From NCBI GenBank assembly GCA_001303185.1, contig LJNP01000004.1, forward strand, positions 1 through 34,256: a DNA stretch of 34,256 nt. The letters are read 5' to 3'. Every line of letters begins with the position of its first letter. Position 1 is the first letter of the stretch. The notes under the pieces were generated by a model, which was not told where the DNA came from, made no database searches, and worked only from the letters and a program-made list of their open reading frames with translations. This DNA is from Parcubacteria bacterium SG8_24. Lineage in GTDB: Bacteria > Patescibacteriota > Patescibacteriia > SG8-24. Shown one piece after another: positions 1 to 8,820 of the stretch. The position numbers were made by a program, and so were the translations under genes.

Positions 1-28
1 CCGCCCCCGACATATTGAAGATAAAAAT

Positions 29-48
29 ACCTCATCGTCAGATGAGGT
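29..48 (-). terminator. intrinsic terminator of HAD gene; stop codon (38-40) lies in the loop
   Basis: ACCTCATC-GTCA-GATGAGGT hairpin; followed on minus strand by ATTTTTAT. Confidence 0.75.
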
Positions 49-766
49 CCGTTTTTTCCCTGATCCAGTCGATCACCGGCGAGAAGTCGTCGGTCACCAC
101 GACCCGGCCCATGTATCGCCTGATCCGGTCCGCCTCCCGGGCGTTCTCGGCGATCCCCAGGCGGTTCCGTCGGAGGGTCCCGAGCTTCCTGTCTCCGGCC
201 GAATCTCCGACAGCCAGCAGGCGGGAATGTCCGATACCGTACCGTTCGGCGAAGCGGCGGGACCACAGGCCCTTGTTTTCCGGTATGACGTAGGAATCCG
301 GATGGTGCGCCATGAAGCGTCCGCGGCGGTTAAGGCTGACCTGGGCGGCATAGATCTCCTGCACCAGGTCGGCAGCTCCGTTGAGTGCCACGGCTTCGCG
401 GATGAGCGGCTCCACGCCGTAGGAGATGATGGCGACCGGGATGTTGGCCTTCTTGAGCAGGCGCAGGCATTTCCTGACGCCCGGTCGGAACCGCACCGTC
501 CGCATCGCTTCATGCACATGCTTCATGGTGACGCGGTGACGCACGTAGATTTCGAGCGTCAGACGCAGCCATTCCAGGGTCTCCTCAGGGGTGAGGCGAC
601 CTTCCATGGCCAGAGGCAGATAGTACTGACGGAGCCGGTCGGTCTCCCGTTTGGCTTTCGGTGGTAGGGTCAGGCGGTCGAACACCGAGATCAATGAGCG
701 GATCTCCCTGCGGAAGAGCGTGCCGTCGCAGTCGAGCACCACACCCCAAAGTTTCCTTCTCGCCAA
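38..766 (-). CDS. HAD-superfamily hydrolase/phosphatase
   Basis: 242-aa ORF; motif I VLDCDGTLF, motif II-like AIISYG, distal K and VGDSAGDRKLG motif; terminator at its 3' end. Confidence 0.85.
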   Translation of the reverse strand: MARRKLWGVVLDCDGTLFRREIRSLISVFDRLTLPPKAKRETDRLRQYYLPLAMEGRLTPEETLEWLRLTLEIYVRHRVTMKHVHEAMRTVRFRPGVRKCLRLLKKANIPVAIISYGVEPLIREAVALNGAADLVQEIYAAQVSLNRRGRFMAHHPDSYVIPENKGLWSRRFAERYGIGHSRLLAVGDSAGDRKLGTLRRNRLGIAENAREADRIRRYMGRVVVTDDFSPVIDWIREKTDLI

Positions 767-888
767 GCTGTACCTCCATTGAAAGAGCCTCAGTCATTCT
801 ACGGGAGTCAGGAGCGGTGTCAAGAGTCGTCTCCCGCTGCTGTCGGGGCCGCTGCGGTTTCGGGCGTCTCACCCGGCCGAGACCAGAA

Positions 889-912
889 GAAAAAAGGTGC
901 CCGCAGGCACCT
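889..912 (-). terminator. intrinsic terminator
   Basis: AGGTGCC-CGCA-GGCACCT with T6 on minus strand. Confidence 0.75.
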
Positions 913-919
913 TCAGGTC

Positions 920-1339
920 TCAGGCCACGAGTACCAGCCAGACACCGGGTTCGTCGGCCTTCTCGCCGAGGGGGATGGCATGCTCCAGGAGCTGGATGAT
1001 CGGTGCCAGGCGGCGGATCCTCTCTTTTTCATCCCCAATGCTGATCCCGAGGATATCCTGGATGCTGCGGGTGAAAGCGATACGCAGCTCGTGTTCCGGC
1101 CGGCCCTCGAAGTTGAACCACAGGTCGGCCCAGGAGCTGTCTCGCAGGCTGTCGCGCAGACCGTCGCGGACCGTGCGCCGATAAACCTCGACGCTCATCC
1201 AGGCCGGACGGGGGAAGGGGGTCGCTCGTGAGATAAGCACGACCCGACGGACCGGTCGTCCGACGGCGAGCGCTATGGCGTGCGCTGCCCGACGGCGATC
1301 CGTCTCTTTGGCGAGTCTTCGCCCCCTCTTGTTTCCCAT
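920..1339 (-). CDS. hypothetical protein, member of a 3-copy family in this window (AIAxAxGR ... LAPxxxLLxxAxPLGE...WLVLVA)
   Basis: 139-aa ORF with terminator; shares N- and C-terminal motifs with ORFs at 5121-5729 and 23300-23926. Confidence 0.75.
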   Translation of the reverse strand: MGNKRGRRLAKETDRRRAAHAIALAVGRPVRRVVLISRATPFPRPAWMSVEVYRRTVRDGLRDSLRDSSWADLWFNFEGRPEHELRIAFTRSIQDILGISIGDEKERIRRLAPIIQLLEHAIPLGEKADEPGVWLVLVA

Positions 1340-1476
1340 TTCAGGACCTCCGAGAAAAGGGCAAATGTCATCGTACCTCTCACAATTCCAGCAGCCGGCG
1401 GTCCTTAAGTCAACGGACCCTCGACCTACCGGACTTCCCCTCTCCGGCGGGGATAATGTAAGGTAAATGAAAGAGC

Positions 1477-2184
1477 TTGAATATGCCTTCCAGGAAAAAG
1501 AGGAAAGTGGCCATCTTCGACATAGACGGGACGATCTTCCGGTCCAGTCTTCTCATAGAGTTGACTGAGGGATTGGTGCAGGAGGGGGTCCTGCCCGAGA
1601 GGGTCAAGAGGGTCTATGCGGCGGCCTACCAGCGATGGTTGGACCGCGAAGGTTCGTACGAGGACTATATCGGGGCGGTGATCAAGGCCTTCGAGAGCCA
1701 CATCAAGGGCATCTCGTCCGAGGAGTTCGAGCGGGTCGCCGCTCAGGTGGTCTCCTTCCACAAGAACCGTGTCTATCGTTATACCCGGGATCTGGTGAAG
1801 GATCTGAAGAGGCGGGGCTATTTCCTGCTGGCCATCTCCAACTCTCCCAAAGCGGTCCTGGACGTCTTCTGTTCCCAGTTGGGATTCACCAAGATCTACG
1901 GCCGGATATACGAAGTGGACGACGGTGGCCACCTTTCCGGTAAGACGGCCTATCTGGAACTGGTCCAGGACAAGGCCAAGATACTGCAGCGGGCCGTGGA
2001 GCGGAACGACCTCACCCTTAGGGGCTCGATCGGTGTGGGGGATACGGAAAGCGACATACCGTTCCTGAAGATGGTCGACCGGCCGATCTGCTTCAATCCC
2101 AACCTCAGGCTTTATCGTCATGCCCGGCGGCAGGGGTGGTCCATCATCATCGAACGCAAGGATGTGGTCCACAAGGTGAATTAG
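1477..2184 (+). CDS. HAD-IB family (SerB-like) phosphatase
   Basis: VAIFDIDGTIF, AISNSP, GVGDTESDIPFLK motifs. Confidence 0.85.
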   Translation: MNMPSRKKRKVAIFDIDGTIFRSSLLIELTEGLVQEGVLPERVKRVYAAAYQRWLDREGSYEDYIGAVIKAFESHIKGISSEEFERVAAQVVSFHKNRVYRYTRDLVKDLKRRGYFLLAISNSPKAVLDVFCSQLGFTKIYGRIYEVDDGGHLSGKTAYLELVQDKAKILQRAVERNDLTLRGSIGVGDTESDIPFLKMVDRPICFNPNLRLYRHARRQGWSIIIERKDVVHKVN

Positions 2185-2214
2185 CGCGCTCAGGGAGATT
2201 CGGGGTCGGTCCGG

Positions 2215-2237
2215 ACCGGCTTTTGCCGGTTTTTTTA
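2215..2237 (+). terminator. intrinsic terminator
   Basis: ACCGGC-TTTT-GCCGGT followed by T7. Confidence 0.85.
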
Positions 2238-2238
2238 T

Positions 2239-2274
2239 AAAAAGATCCGGATTACCGGGTCGGAAATCCGGATC
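2239..2274 (-). terminator. intrinsic terminator for convergent gene 2282-2503
   Basis: GATCCGGATT-11 nt-AATCCGGATC, A5 on plus strand giving T5 on minus. Confidence 0.75.
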
Positions 2275-2281
2275 GGGCCGC

Positions 2282-2503
2282 TCAGGGGCGCCGCCGCCTC
2301 TTCAGCCAGCGGTCCCGGGCCTTCTCGATGAGCCGCAGCACGCGGGGAAAATGTCTGATACAGGCTTCGATGTGACCGGCGGCGATCACCGCGTTGTCAG
2401 GGCTCATGTTCTCCACCCCTTTTTCGAACAGCTCGGCCATCGCGTCATCAAGAGGCAGGCGGCCGATCGCGGCGCGCAGCCTCGCCTTGGGGTCTGAGGT
2501 CAT
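2282..2503 (-). CDS. small hypothetical protein
   Basis: 73-aa ORF with dedicated 3' terminator. Confidence 0.6.
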   Translation of the reverse strand: MTSDPKARLRAAIGRLPLDDAMAELFEKGVENMSPDNAVIAAGHIEACIRHFPRVLRLIEKARDRWLKRRRRP

Positions 2504-2566
2504 CCGTCACTCCTGTCATGAAGGAACTGTCAGGTCAGCTAGGTGTATCGTCTGATGTGTGGACGG

Positions 2567-3727
2567 TCAAGTCGGGGGTGCGCTGACCGCGCCGTCCATC
2601 CGCGGCCGGTGGGCCGAACCTACGGCCTCGCTGATATCGCGGAAGCCGTCGTGTTCCAGCAGCCGGACCAGTCCGCGATTGATCTCGCCGATGAGTTGCG
2701 GTCCCTCGTAGATCATGCCGGTGATCAGCTGGACCAGCGAGGCGCCGAGTCGGATCTTCTCATAGGCTTCCTCGGCGGTGAAGATACCGCCGCATCCGAC
2801 CAGCACGAAGCGTTCGCCGAATGTCCGGTAGAGATGGGCGATAAGGCGGTTGGAGAGGGCGTGCAGTTGCGGACCGCTCAATCCGCCCGGTCCGACCCGG
2901 TCCAGTTCCCGTCGGTCGATTGCCGGGTGGTCGCGCCGTTTGGTCAGGTTCGACATGATCAGTCCGTGGACACGATGTCGGGAGGCGGTCCGGGCCAGCT
3001 CTTCGGCTTCGTTCGGCTGCAGGTCGGCCGCCATCTTGAGGAAGACCGGACGTTCGGTCGGAATGCCGTCCAGGGCGGTGAGTAGCCGGTCCAGCCGCTC
3101 CGGCGTCCCGAACGGCTCGCCGCCGAAGGCGTTGGGACAGCTGATGTTGACCGTGAGATAATCGGCCACCGGAGCGCAGACAGCGAAGGCCTTGGCGTAG
3201 TCGGCGATGCCAGCTTCGGTCTCGACCGTATCCGGACTGTTGGTCTTGGCGACGCTGACGCCGAGCGGGATGGGGCGTTCCGGCCGGTCCGCCAGGCGGT
3301 CGGCTATCGTCTCACAGCCGTCGTTGACCAGTCCGTAATAGACGACCAGACCCCGGCTCTGCGGCAGTCTCCAGAGTCGGGGCCGGCCGTTCCCGGAGCA
3401 TGGCTCACCGGTGACTGAGCCAGCCTCGGAAAAACCGAACCCGACTTCGGGAAGCAGGCGGGTGAGGAGCCCGTTCTTGTCGAATCCCGCCGCCAGCCCC
3501 ACGGGATTGGGGAATTCCAAACCGGCCAGTCTCTGCCTCAGGGCCGGGTGGGAGAAGGTATAAAGTGACCGGACCAGCCTTCTGGTGACAGACCGCCTTC
3601 CTAGGATCCGCCCGAACCGGATGATCCCTTCATGGACCCTCTCGGCGTCACAGCGGAAGAAGACCGGCCTGGCCAGGTTCCGGTAAGCCCAGCGTTGGAT
3701 TGGGGTCAGCAGCATATCGGTCGTCAT
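2567..3727 (-). CDS. pyrD: dihydroorotate dehydrogenase, class 2-like
   Basis: FPNPVGLAAGFDKNG, PRLWRLPQSRGLVVYYGLVNDG, VNISCPNAFGG, LVGCGGIFTAEEAYEKIRLGASLVQLITGMIYEGP; N-terminal class-2-like helices. Confidence 0.93.
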   Translation of the reverse strand: MTTDMLLTPIQRWAYRNLARPVFFRCDAERVHEGIIRFGRILGRRSVTRRLVRSLYTFSHPALRQRLAGLEFPNPVGLAAGFDKNGLLTRLLPEVGFGFSEAGSVTGEPCSGNGRPRLWRLPQSRGLVVYYGLVNDGCETIADRLADRPERPIPLGVSVAKTNSPDTVETEAGIADYAKAFAVCAPVADYLTVNISCPNAFGGEPFGTPERLDRLLTALDGIPTERPVFLKMAADLQPNEAEELARTASRHRVHGLIMSNLTKRRDHPAIDRRELDRVGPGGLSGPQLHALSNRLIAHLYRTFGERFVLVGCGGIFTAEEAYEKIRLGASLVQLITGMIYEGPQLIGEINRGLVRLLEHDGFRDISEAVGSAHRPRMDGAVSAPPT

Positions 3728-3864
3728 GATGCGGTGTTGATTTTACGGCAGCGGCGGGCTTATTTCAATACCCATACGACCCCCGGTGACTTGTGTGTTG
3801 AAGGTCGATATCGTAAGGTGGACGGACCCGCTCATTGAAATCGAGAGAATCACGGGAGTGCGGA

Positions 3865-5076
3865 ATGAACCGAATCGTCTTTCTCCTGTCTTCGTTTCTC
3901 CTGACCGCCTGCACCATCATAAACCTCAATACGGTCCGTCGCGTGCCCTCGGAATGCGGCAATCAGCCCTATGATTTCTCCGCGGTCACCTATAACGTCG
4001 GGCTGGCTCCGGGCATCGTCGCCCAGACGACGCCGCGGACGTCTCATGTGGCCCAGGCCCTGGCCGACCTGGATGCGGATGTCCTCTGTCTGCAGGAGGT
4101 CTGGACGCCCGAGGCCCTGCAGGCCATCCAGACGGCCCTGGATCTTCCGGCGGAACAGATGATGTACGTCGATACCCGCGGTGAGGGTGAGACCGGGCAG
4201 GACCGCTGTACCATGTCACAGATAGCGCCGATGCTGCAGTGCGTCCATGAGGAATGTGGCGGACTGCCGGATGAGGAGATCACGACCTGTGCCCTGGCCG
4301 AATGCCGCGGCAGCGGCGTCGGACTCTACTTCTCGGCACGTCGATGTCTCAACTGCATGATCGCTTCGGCCGGACTATCGATCGGGGAGATCGTGGAGTC
4401 ATGTGTCCTCGGTCAGGGACGATCCCGTCTTTACGGCGGCAGTAACGGCGTCGTCCTGCTGTCGAGATACCCGCTCCGGAACCGGGAGATCATCCGTCTG
4501 CCTTCGAGCGGGGCCAATCGTGTGGCCCTGATCGCCGAGATAGACGGTCCGGGTGCCGAACCGATCGAAGTGGCCTGCTCACATCTTTCCTCGAAGAGTT
4601 ACGTCTCGCCGACCCATCCGAGGTTCGACGATTGGAATGATGAGCAGCGGGAACAGCTGCACCTGATTTCGGAGCGGTTGCGGAGACGTGCCGGCGGACG
4701 TCCGGCGCTCTTCCTGGGCGACATGAACTTCGGGGCCAGTGACGGCCGCGACCTAGATGACCACCTGCCCGGCCAGTTCTACGAGTCAGCCCGTCTGGGC
4801 TTCGAGAGTTTCGCGGCCGCCGCCGATCCCCCGTTCTGCAGCTCCTGTGAGGGTAATACCCTGCGGGATTCCGACCGCAGCCACCTGATCGACCACGTGC
4901 TGCTTCGGGACGTCACCGGAGGCACGGATCTCATCCCGGTCTGCGTGGAGCGCCTCTTCGACCGGCCGGTGACGATCATCGGCCATGGGGGGAAGAGGGT
5001 CAGGATACACCTGTCCGACCACTATGGCGTCCGGGTGCGGTTCTCCGTCAGGGAATTCCGTAAAGCACCTCGTTGA
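3865..5076 (+). CDS. lipoprotein of the endonuclease/exonuclease/phosphatase (EEP) superfamily
   Basis: Lipobox-like MNRIVFLLSSFLLTAC; TYNVGL, LCLQEVW, LGDMNFG, IDHVLLRD, SDHYGVRVRF motifs; in-frame start at 3865 preferred over 3835. Confidence 0.85.
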   Translation: MNRIVFLLSSFLLTACTIINLNTVRRVPSECGNQPYDFSAVTYNVGLAPGIVAQTTPRTSHVAQALADLDADVLCLQEVWTPEALQAIQTALDLPAEQMMYVDTRGEGETGQDRCTMSQIAPMLQCVHEECGGLPDEEITTCALAECRGSGVGLYFSARRCLNCMIASAGLSIGEIVESCVLGQGRSRLYGGSNGVVLLSRYPLRNREIIRLPSSGANRVALIAEIDGPGAEPIEVACSHLSSKSYVSPTHPRFDDWNDEQREQLHLISERLRRRAGGRPALFLGDMNFGASDGRDLDDHLPGQFYESARLGFESFAAAADPPFCSSCEGNTLRDSDRSHLIDHVLLRDVTGGTDLIPVCVERLFDRPVTIIGHGGKRVRIHLSDHYGVRVRFSVREFRKAPR

Positions 5077-5087
5077 GGTGCTTTTTT
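5062..5087 (+). terminator. intrinsic terminator overlapping the stop codon (5074-5076)
   Basis: AAAGCACCTC-GTT-GAGGTGCTTT followed by T run. Confidence 0.85.
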
Positions 5088-5092
5088 GCATG

Positions 5093-5117
5093 AAAAACCC
5101 CGCTGATGAAGCGGGGC
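5093..5117 (-). terminator. intrinsic terminator for the minus-strand gene 5121-5729
   Basis: CCCCGC-TGATGAA-GCGGGG preceded on plus strand by AAAAA. Confidence 0.75.
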
Positions 5118-5120
5118 GGG

Positions 5121-5729
5121 TCATCGTACCAGGATGACCCAAGGTCGGGGATCGGCGACATCTTCTCCCAGGACCGGAGCGCAGGCGAAGAGGCGTAACA
5201 GGGGGGCGAGGCTCCTGACCGCTGAGGCGTCGCCGCGCCGGGCGGCCCGCAGGTAATGCGTCAGGACCGTCCGAAAAGATCTCCAGAGGCTGGTCCACAG
5301 GGTCGAATCCAGGTCCTGTTCCACCTTTTTCCAGGCGGTGTCCCAGAGGATCCGGCGCAGACCGTGCTCCAGACAGTTGACGACATCCTCCAGTTCCGGC
5401 GTATCCCGGTCGGATTCCGGGCTTGTCGGACCGGCGGCGTAACGTCGTTCGATGAGTCCGGACAGACGGTCGCCGTCTATCGTGAGATGGGACCGCGGCG
5501 TGATTTCGTTGAGGCGACGGGTGCTGATTTCCCGGATCCGGGTACCGGTGGCCAGGGCTATGGCTGCCGCCGCCTGCTGCCGGTCGAGGCCGACTTCGCT
5601 TATTGGCAGATGGTGACCGGAGTGCAGGGCGTGGGTATGTGGGATCAGGTCCCGCCAGATACGTTCGGTGAGATTCCTGTCCCCGACGGATGACCGGAGG
5701 AACGTGATGATGAGGCGCGGTGCTTCCAC
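5121..5729 (-). CDS. hypothetical protein, second member of the AIAxAxG/LAPLLRLF..GE..WVILV family
   Basis: 202-aa ORF; QAAAAIALATGTRIREIS and SLAPLLRLFACAPVLGEDVADPRPWVILVR align with ORFs at 920 and 23300. Confidence 0.75.
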   Translation of the reverse strand: MEAPRLIITFLRSSVGDRNLTERIWRDLIPHTHALHSGHHLPISEVGLDRQQAAAAIALATGTRIREISTRRLNEITPRSHLTIDGDRLSGLIERRYAAGPTSPESDRDTPELEDVVNCLEHGLRRILWDTAWKKVEQDLDSTLWTSLWRSFRTVLTHYLRAARRGDASAVRSLAPLLRLFACAPVLGEDVADPRPWVILVR

Positions 5730-5807
5730 TGCATACTCCCTTCGCTGATGTGATATGACCGTCGGCTGTCTCGCGGCCGGGACAGCGCCGCGAAACTTAT
5801 CGCAGGA

Positions 5808-6692
5808 TCATCCCGGCGTCAAGTGTCGCTCTTGGGCCACCAGGCGGGAGACATGGTCGAGGAAACTGCGGGCCACATTGTGACCGGTGACCCGCTCGAA
5901 GCCGATGAAACCCGGCGACCGGTTGACCTCGACGATTACCGGCACGCCGTCGACCAGGGCCAGGTCGATACCGGCGAATTCCCGCTGCAGTATCCTTGAG
6001 GCATCTGCGGCGACGCGGAGGATATCATCCGGCAGCCGGACCGCCTCACCCGAGGCTCCCTGGGACAGGTTATGGCGGAAGCCGTCCGGCGGTGCGGTCT
6101 TGCGCATCGCCCCCAGGGGCCCGTGGCCGACGGTCAATATGCGGTATTCCTCGTCGATGTCCAGCAGCTCTTGATAGGTATAGAATCCGGGGCCGGCCAC
6201 CCGCGCCAGCCGTCCGGCTGCGGCAGCGTCACTGATACGATGCACCCGACGCCCCTGCGATCCGTGTACTCCCTTGACCACCGCGGGCCAGCTTAGACCC
6301 GGCAAGCGGCGTCGGACCGCCGTATCGTTGAGCGCCTGGAATCCGGTCGGGACGTTCAGTCCTTCTTCGGCCAGCCGCCAAGCGTCATAGAGCTTGCTCT
6401 GGACGTAGTTACCCTCGGCCAGATACCGATCCACCACCACCAAGCCCCGTTTCCGGGCGTATTCCGCGGCGGTCAGGGCTTCGGAGATGTAGGGGTGGAA
6501 CGAGCGAAGGTAGAGCGCGTCAAAGCCGGTCAGCTCATCATCGCCGACCAGCACGACAGTCCCGCGGGTCGTGGCCTCGAAGACCAGCGAAGTCACGGGT
6601 TCCACCCGAACCTCACAAGAGGCCGCCGCGGCCTCTTCCCGGAAACGGGCGTTCTCCGCGACATCAGGCTTGCCGATCACCAGCAGTCTCAT
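5808..6692 (-). CDS. ATP-grasp (RimK-like) ligase family protein
   Basis: PAVVKGVHGSQGRRV, YTYQELLDIDEEYRILTVG, FAGIDLALVDGVPVIVEVNRSPGFIGFERVTG. Confidence 0.85.
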   Translation of the reverse strand: MRLLVIGKPDVAENARFREEAAAASCEVRVEPVTSLVFEATTRGTVVLVGDDELTGFDALYLRSFHPYISEALTAAEYARKRGLVVVDRYLAEGNYVQSKLYDAWRLAEEGLNVPTGFQALNDTAVRRRLPGLSWPAVVKGVHGSQGRRVHRISDAAAAGRLARVAGPGFYTYQELLDIDEEYRILTVGHGPLGAMRKTAPPDGFRHNLSQGASGEAVRLPDDILRVAADASRILQREFAGIDLALVDGVPVIVEVNRSPGFIGFERVTGHNVARSFLDHVSRLVAQERHLTPG

Positions 6693-6732
6693 ATTCGCGG
6701 AGTATATGACGGAACCCCCGGTCTTACAAATG

Positions 6733-6756
6733 AAAAACCCCCGGCGTCACGGGGGT
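6733..6756 (-). terminator. intrinsic terminator
   Basis: ACCCCC-GGCGTCAC-GGGGGT with T5 on minus strand. Confidence 0.7.
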
Positions 6757-6785
6757 CGCATCGAGATGCGGTCAGGACGTGAAGG

Positions 6786-7685
6786 TCATTTCGGGGAAGG
6801 TGTCGGGTCTCCCAGCCGGTCGAAGCCATCGTCGGCGTCCTCTTCATCATCCTCGTCTTCAGGGTCGGCGGAATCGCCCTCTTCGGCCTTCTTGGGGTCG
6901 AACCACTTGTACTTACCGGTCCGGGACCTCTCCCAGAAGGACTTGAACTTGCCGATAGGGATGGCGACCGTGTTCAGCGAGTCGCCGCCGCCGATCGAGC
7001 CGACCAGGAAGGCCACGATGCCCCTCTGTCCGGTGCTGACGATGGCTGATCCCGACGAGCCGCCGCCGGCGTTCATCTGCAGCAGGGTGGCGTTCTTCCA
7101 GTTGATGCTGCGGGCCACGACCGGCCGGCTCAGCTTGGCCTTGCTGACGTGCCCGCGGAACAGCTGTTTGCCCAGGCCGCCGGGAGAGGCAATGTTGATG
7201 ACATCCTCTCCGGTATGGGGGTCGCTTTTGGCCAGCGGTATGATGGGCACCCAGCGGTCCAGTGTCACCTCGACCACCGCGAAGTCGTCACCGCGATGCT
7301 GGTAACCGGCAGCGACGATCTTGGCCCGATAGAACCGCTTGGCCTCGTCCTCGTCGAAGGTCAGGTACCAGGTCTTGGCCTCGAGCTCCACTTCCTTGTG
7401 GAGGGTGTCGTCCTCGGCCACACAGTGGGCGGCCGTCGCGAAGCGGTAGACTTTCTTGTCGCGCTCGAAGGCCGTCGCCGTGCAGTACATGCGCATGGTC
7501 CCGTTGAACTCCTGCGCGTAGAGGAGCGCTGTCGCGGCCATGAACCTGTCCGACAGCCGGGCTTCGGCGTCGGTCGGCGCCGATACTTTCGGCGGCGCGG
7601 CGGCTGCCGGACCGGCAGCGGCGCAGCACGCCAGGGATAGGACACAACAGGTGACAATGGCACAATAGGTCGATCTTCCGATCAT
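6786..7685 (-). CDS. secreted trypsin-like serine protease with acidic C-terminal tail
   Basis: Signal peptide from internal ATG 7685 (MIGRSTYCAIVTCCVLSLACCAAAGPAAA); ATAAHCV, DDFAVVEV, NAGGGSSGSAIV triad-like motifs; tail DPEDEDDEEDADD. Confidence 0.8.
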   Translation of the reverse strand: MIGRSTYCAIVTCCVLSLACCAAAGPAAAAPPKVSAPTDAEARLSDRFMAATALLYAQEFNGTMRMYCTATAFERDKKVYRFATAAHCVAEDDTLHKEVELEAKTWYLTFDEDEAKRFYRAKIVAAGYQHRGDDFAVVEVTLDRWVPIIPLAKSDPHTGEDVINIASPGGLGKQLFRGHVSKAKLSRPVVARSINWKNATLLQMNAGGGSSGSAIVSTGQRGIVAFLVGSIGGGDSLNTVAIPIGKFKSFWERSRTGKYKWFDPKKAEEGDSADPEDEDDEEDADDGFDRLGDPTPSPK

Positions 7686-7821
7686 TTTCCTGCTCCTTCG
7701 CGTCGTTTCTCCTATGGAATGAGCCGACTCAACTATAGCAGCGGTGCGTGCGCCGTCAAATACGGTCGCCGGACCGACCATATCGAAAGAGGGCGTCAGG
7801 GTGCCCTCCTGATTCTTCCGG

Positions 7822-8652
7822 TCAGGGTTTTTCCTGTATCGCTGCTTGGCAGTTGGCGATGATCTCCTTGACCCGCTCTTTGGGCAGGCCCAGGCGGTTG
7901 GCCAGGTTATCGGGCCGGCGGCCGACGATCTCCCGGCAGAGCATGATGTTCCGGTCAGAGAAGCGGTTCACTTCCCAGGGCTTGAGATCGTCGAGGATGG
8001 TGATGGGGTAGAGTGAGGCATGGTCGACCAGCCGGGACAGGGATTCCTTGGTGCTCCAGCCGACCATGTGGATGCCCTTGCACAATCCGTATTGCAGGGA
8101 GCGGTCCGAGAACCGTCCGTTGGTCACGATCCACAGCTCGTCGAAACGCGGACACTTTCCGGCCTTGGCGCCATCGCTCAGGTCGATCCAGCGGGCCCAG
8201 GTGGCCATGGTGTCACGCAGGTTGACGCTGTCGGAGAAGTTGTTCCGGAACTTGGCCTCGATCATCACCGTCCGGTCCTCCTTGCTGGCCACGACGTCGA
8301 CCTCATGATTGACACAGATGCCGTGATAGTCGTTCTTGGGGACTGCGGCCTCATACTGGTAGGCGTTCAGGACGGAGGAGACGTACTTTTCGAACTTGTA
8401 GCCCGCCGGCCCCAGCTTCAGCAGGGCGTCCCGCAGGTTGTAGCGGAAGGCGATGCCTTTGGCGGCCCGCCTCAACTCCCGCCGGACGATGGTGTAAAGC
8501 CGCCGGGTGGTCATCCCTTCCTTGACTTTACGGCTGACCCGCTCGATGACGTGTTCGATCAATTCCTTCGAGGCGCCGGTGCGTTCGAGGCTGTGGCGGA
8601 TCTTGTCCGGATCGTATTCGACCCTCTCCCCGTATGATTTGATGATCTTCAT
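7822..8652 (-). CDS. ATP-cone domain fused to a PD-(D/E)XK restriction-endonuclease-like domain
   Basis: N-term KIIKSYGERVEYDPDKIRHSLERTGASKELI (ATP-cone-like); NHEVDVVASKEDRTVMIEAKFR (D...ExK core); start at 8652. Confidence 0.8.
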   Translation of the reverse strand: MKIIKSYGERVEYDPDKIRHSLERTGASKELIEHVIERVSRKVKEGMTTRRLYTIVRRELRRAAKGIAFRYNLRDALLKLGPAGYKFEKYVSSVLNAYQYEAAVPKNDYHGICVNHEVDVVASKEDRTVMIEAKFRNNFSDSVNLRDTMATWARWIDLSDGAKAGKCPRFDELWIVTNGRFSDRSLQYGLCKGIHMVGWSTKESLSRLVDHASLYPITILDDLKPWEVNRFSDRNIMLCREIVGRRPDNLANRLGLPKERVKEIIANCQAAIQEKP

Positions 8653-8820
8653 AGAATTTAGCGATTCTTCCTGGCCAGGCGGTCCGGCCACACGATGGTA
8701 TTATGACAGATGCCGGTCCTCCCGGCCAAGACGGCGGTTTGGACACGGCTGATGAGCCGTAGTATCATGGTTTGGTGACGTCCGCACCAGCGCGGATACG
8801 CCAGTCTTAACTTTAATAAG

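Noticed and set aside
1426-2172. 248-aa antisense ORF opposite the HAD-IB gene
   Set aside because: Shadow ORF; plus-strand HAD motifs are clear
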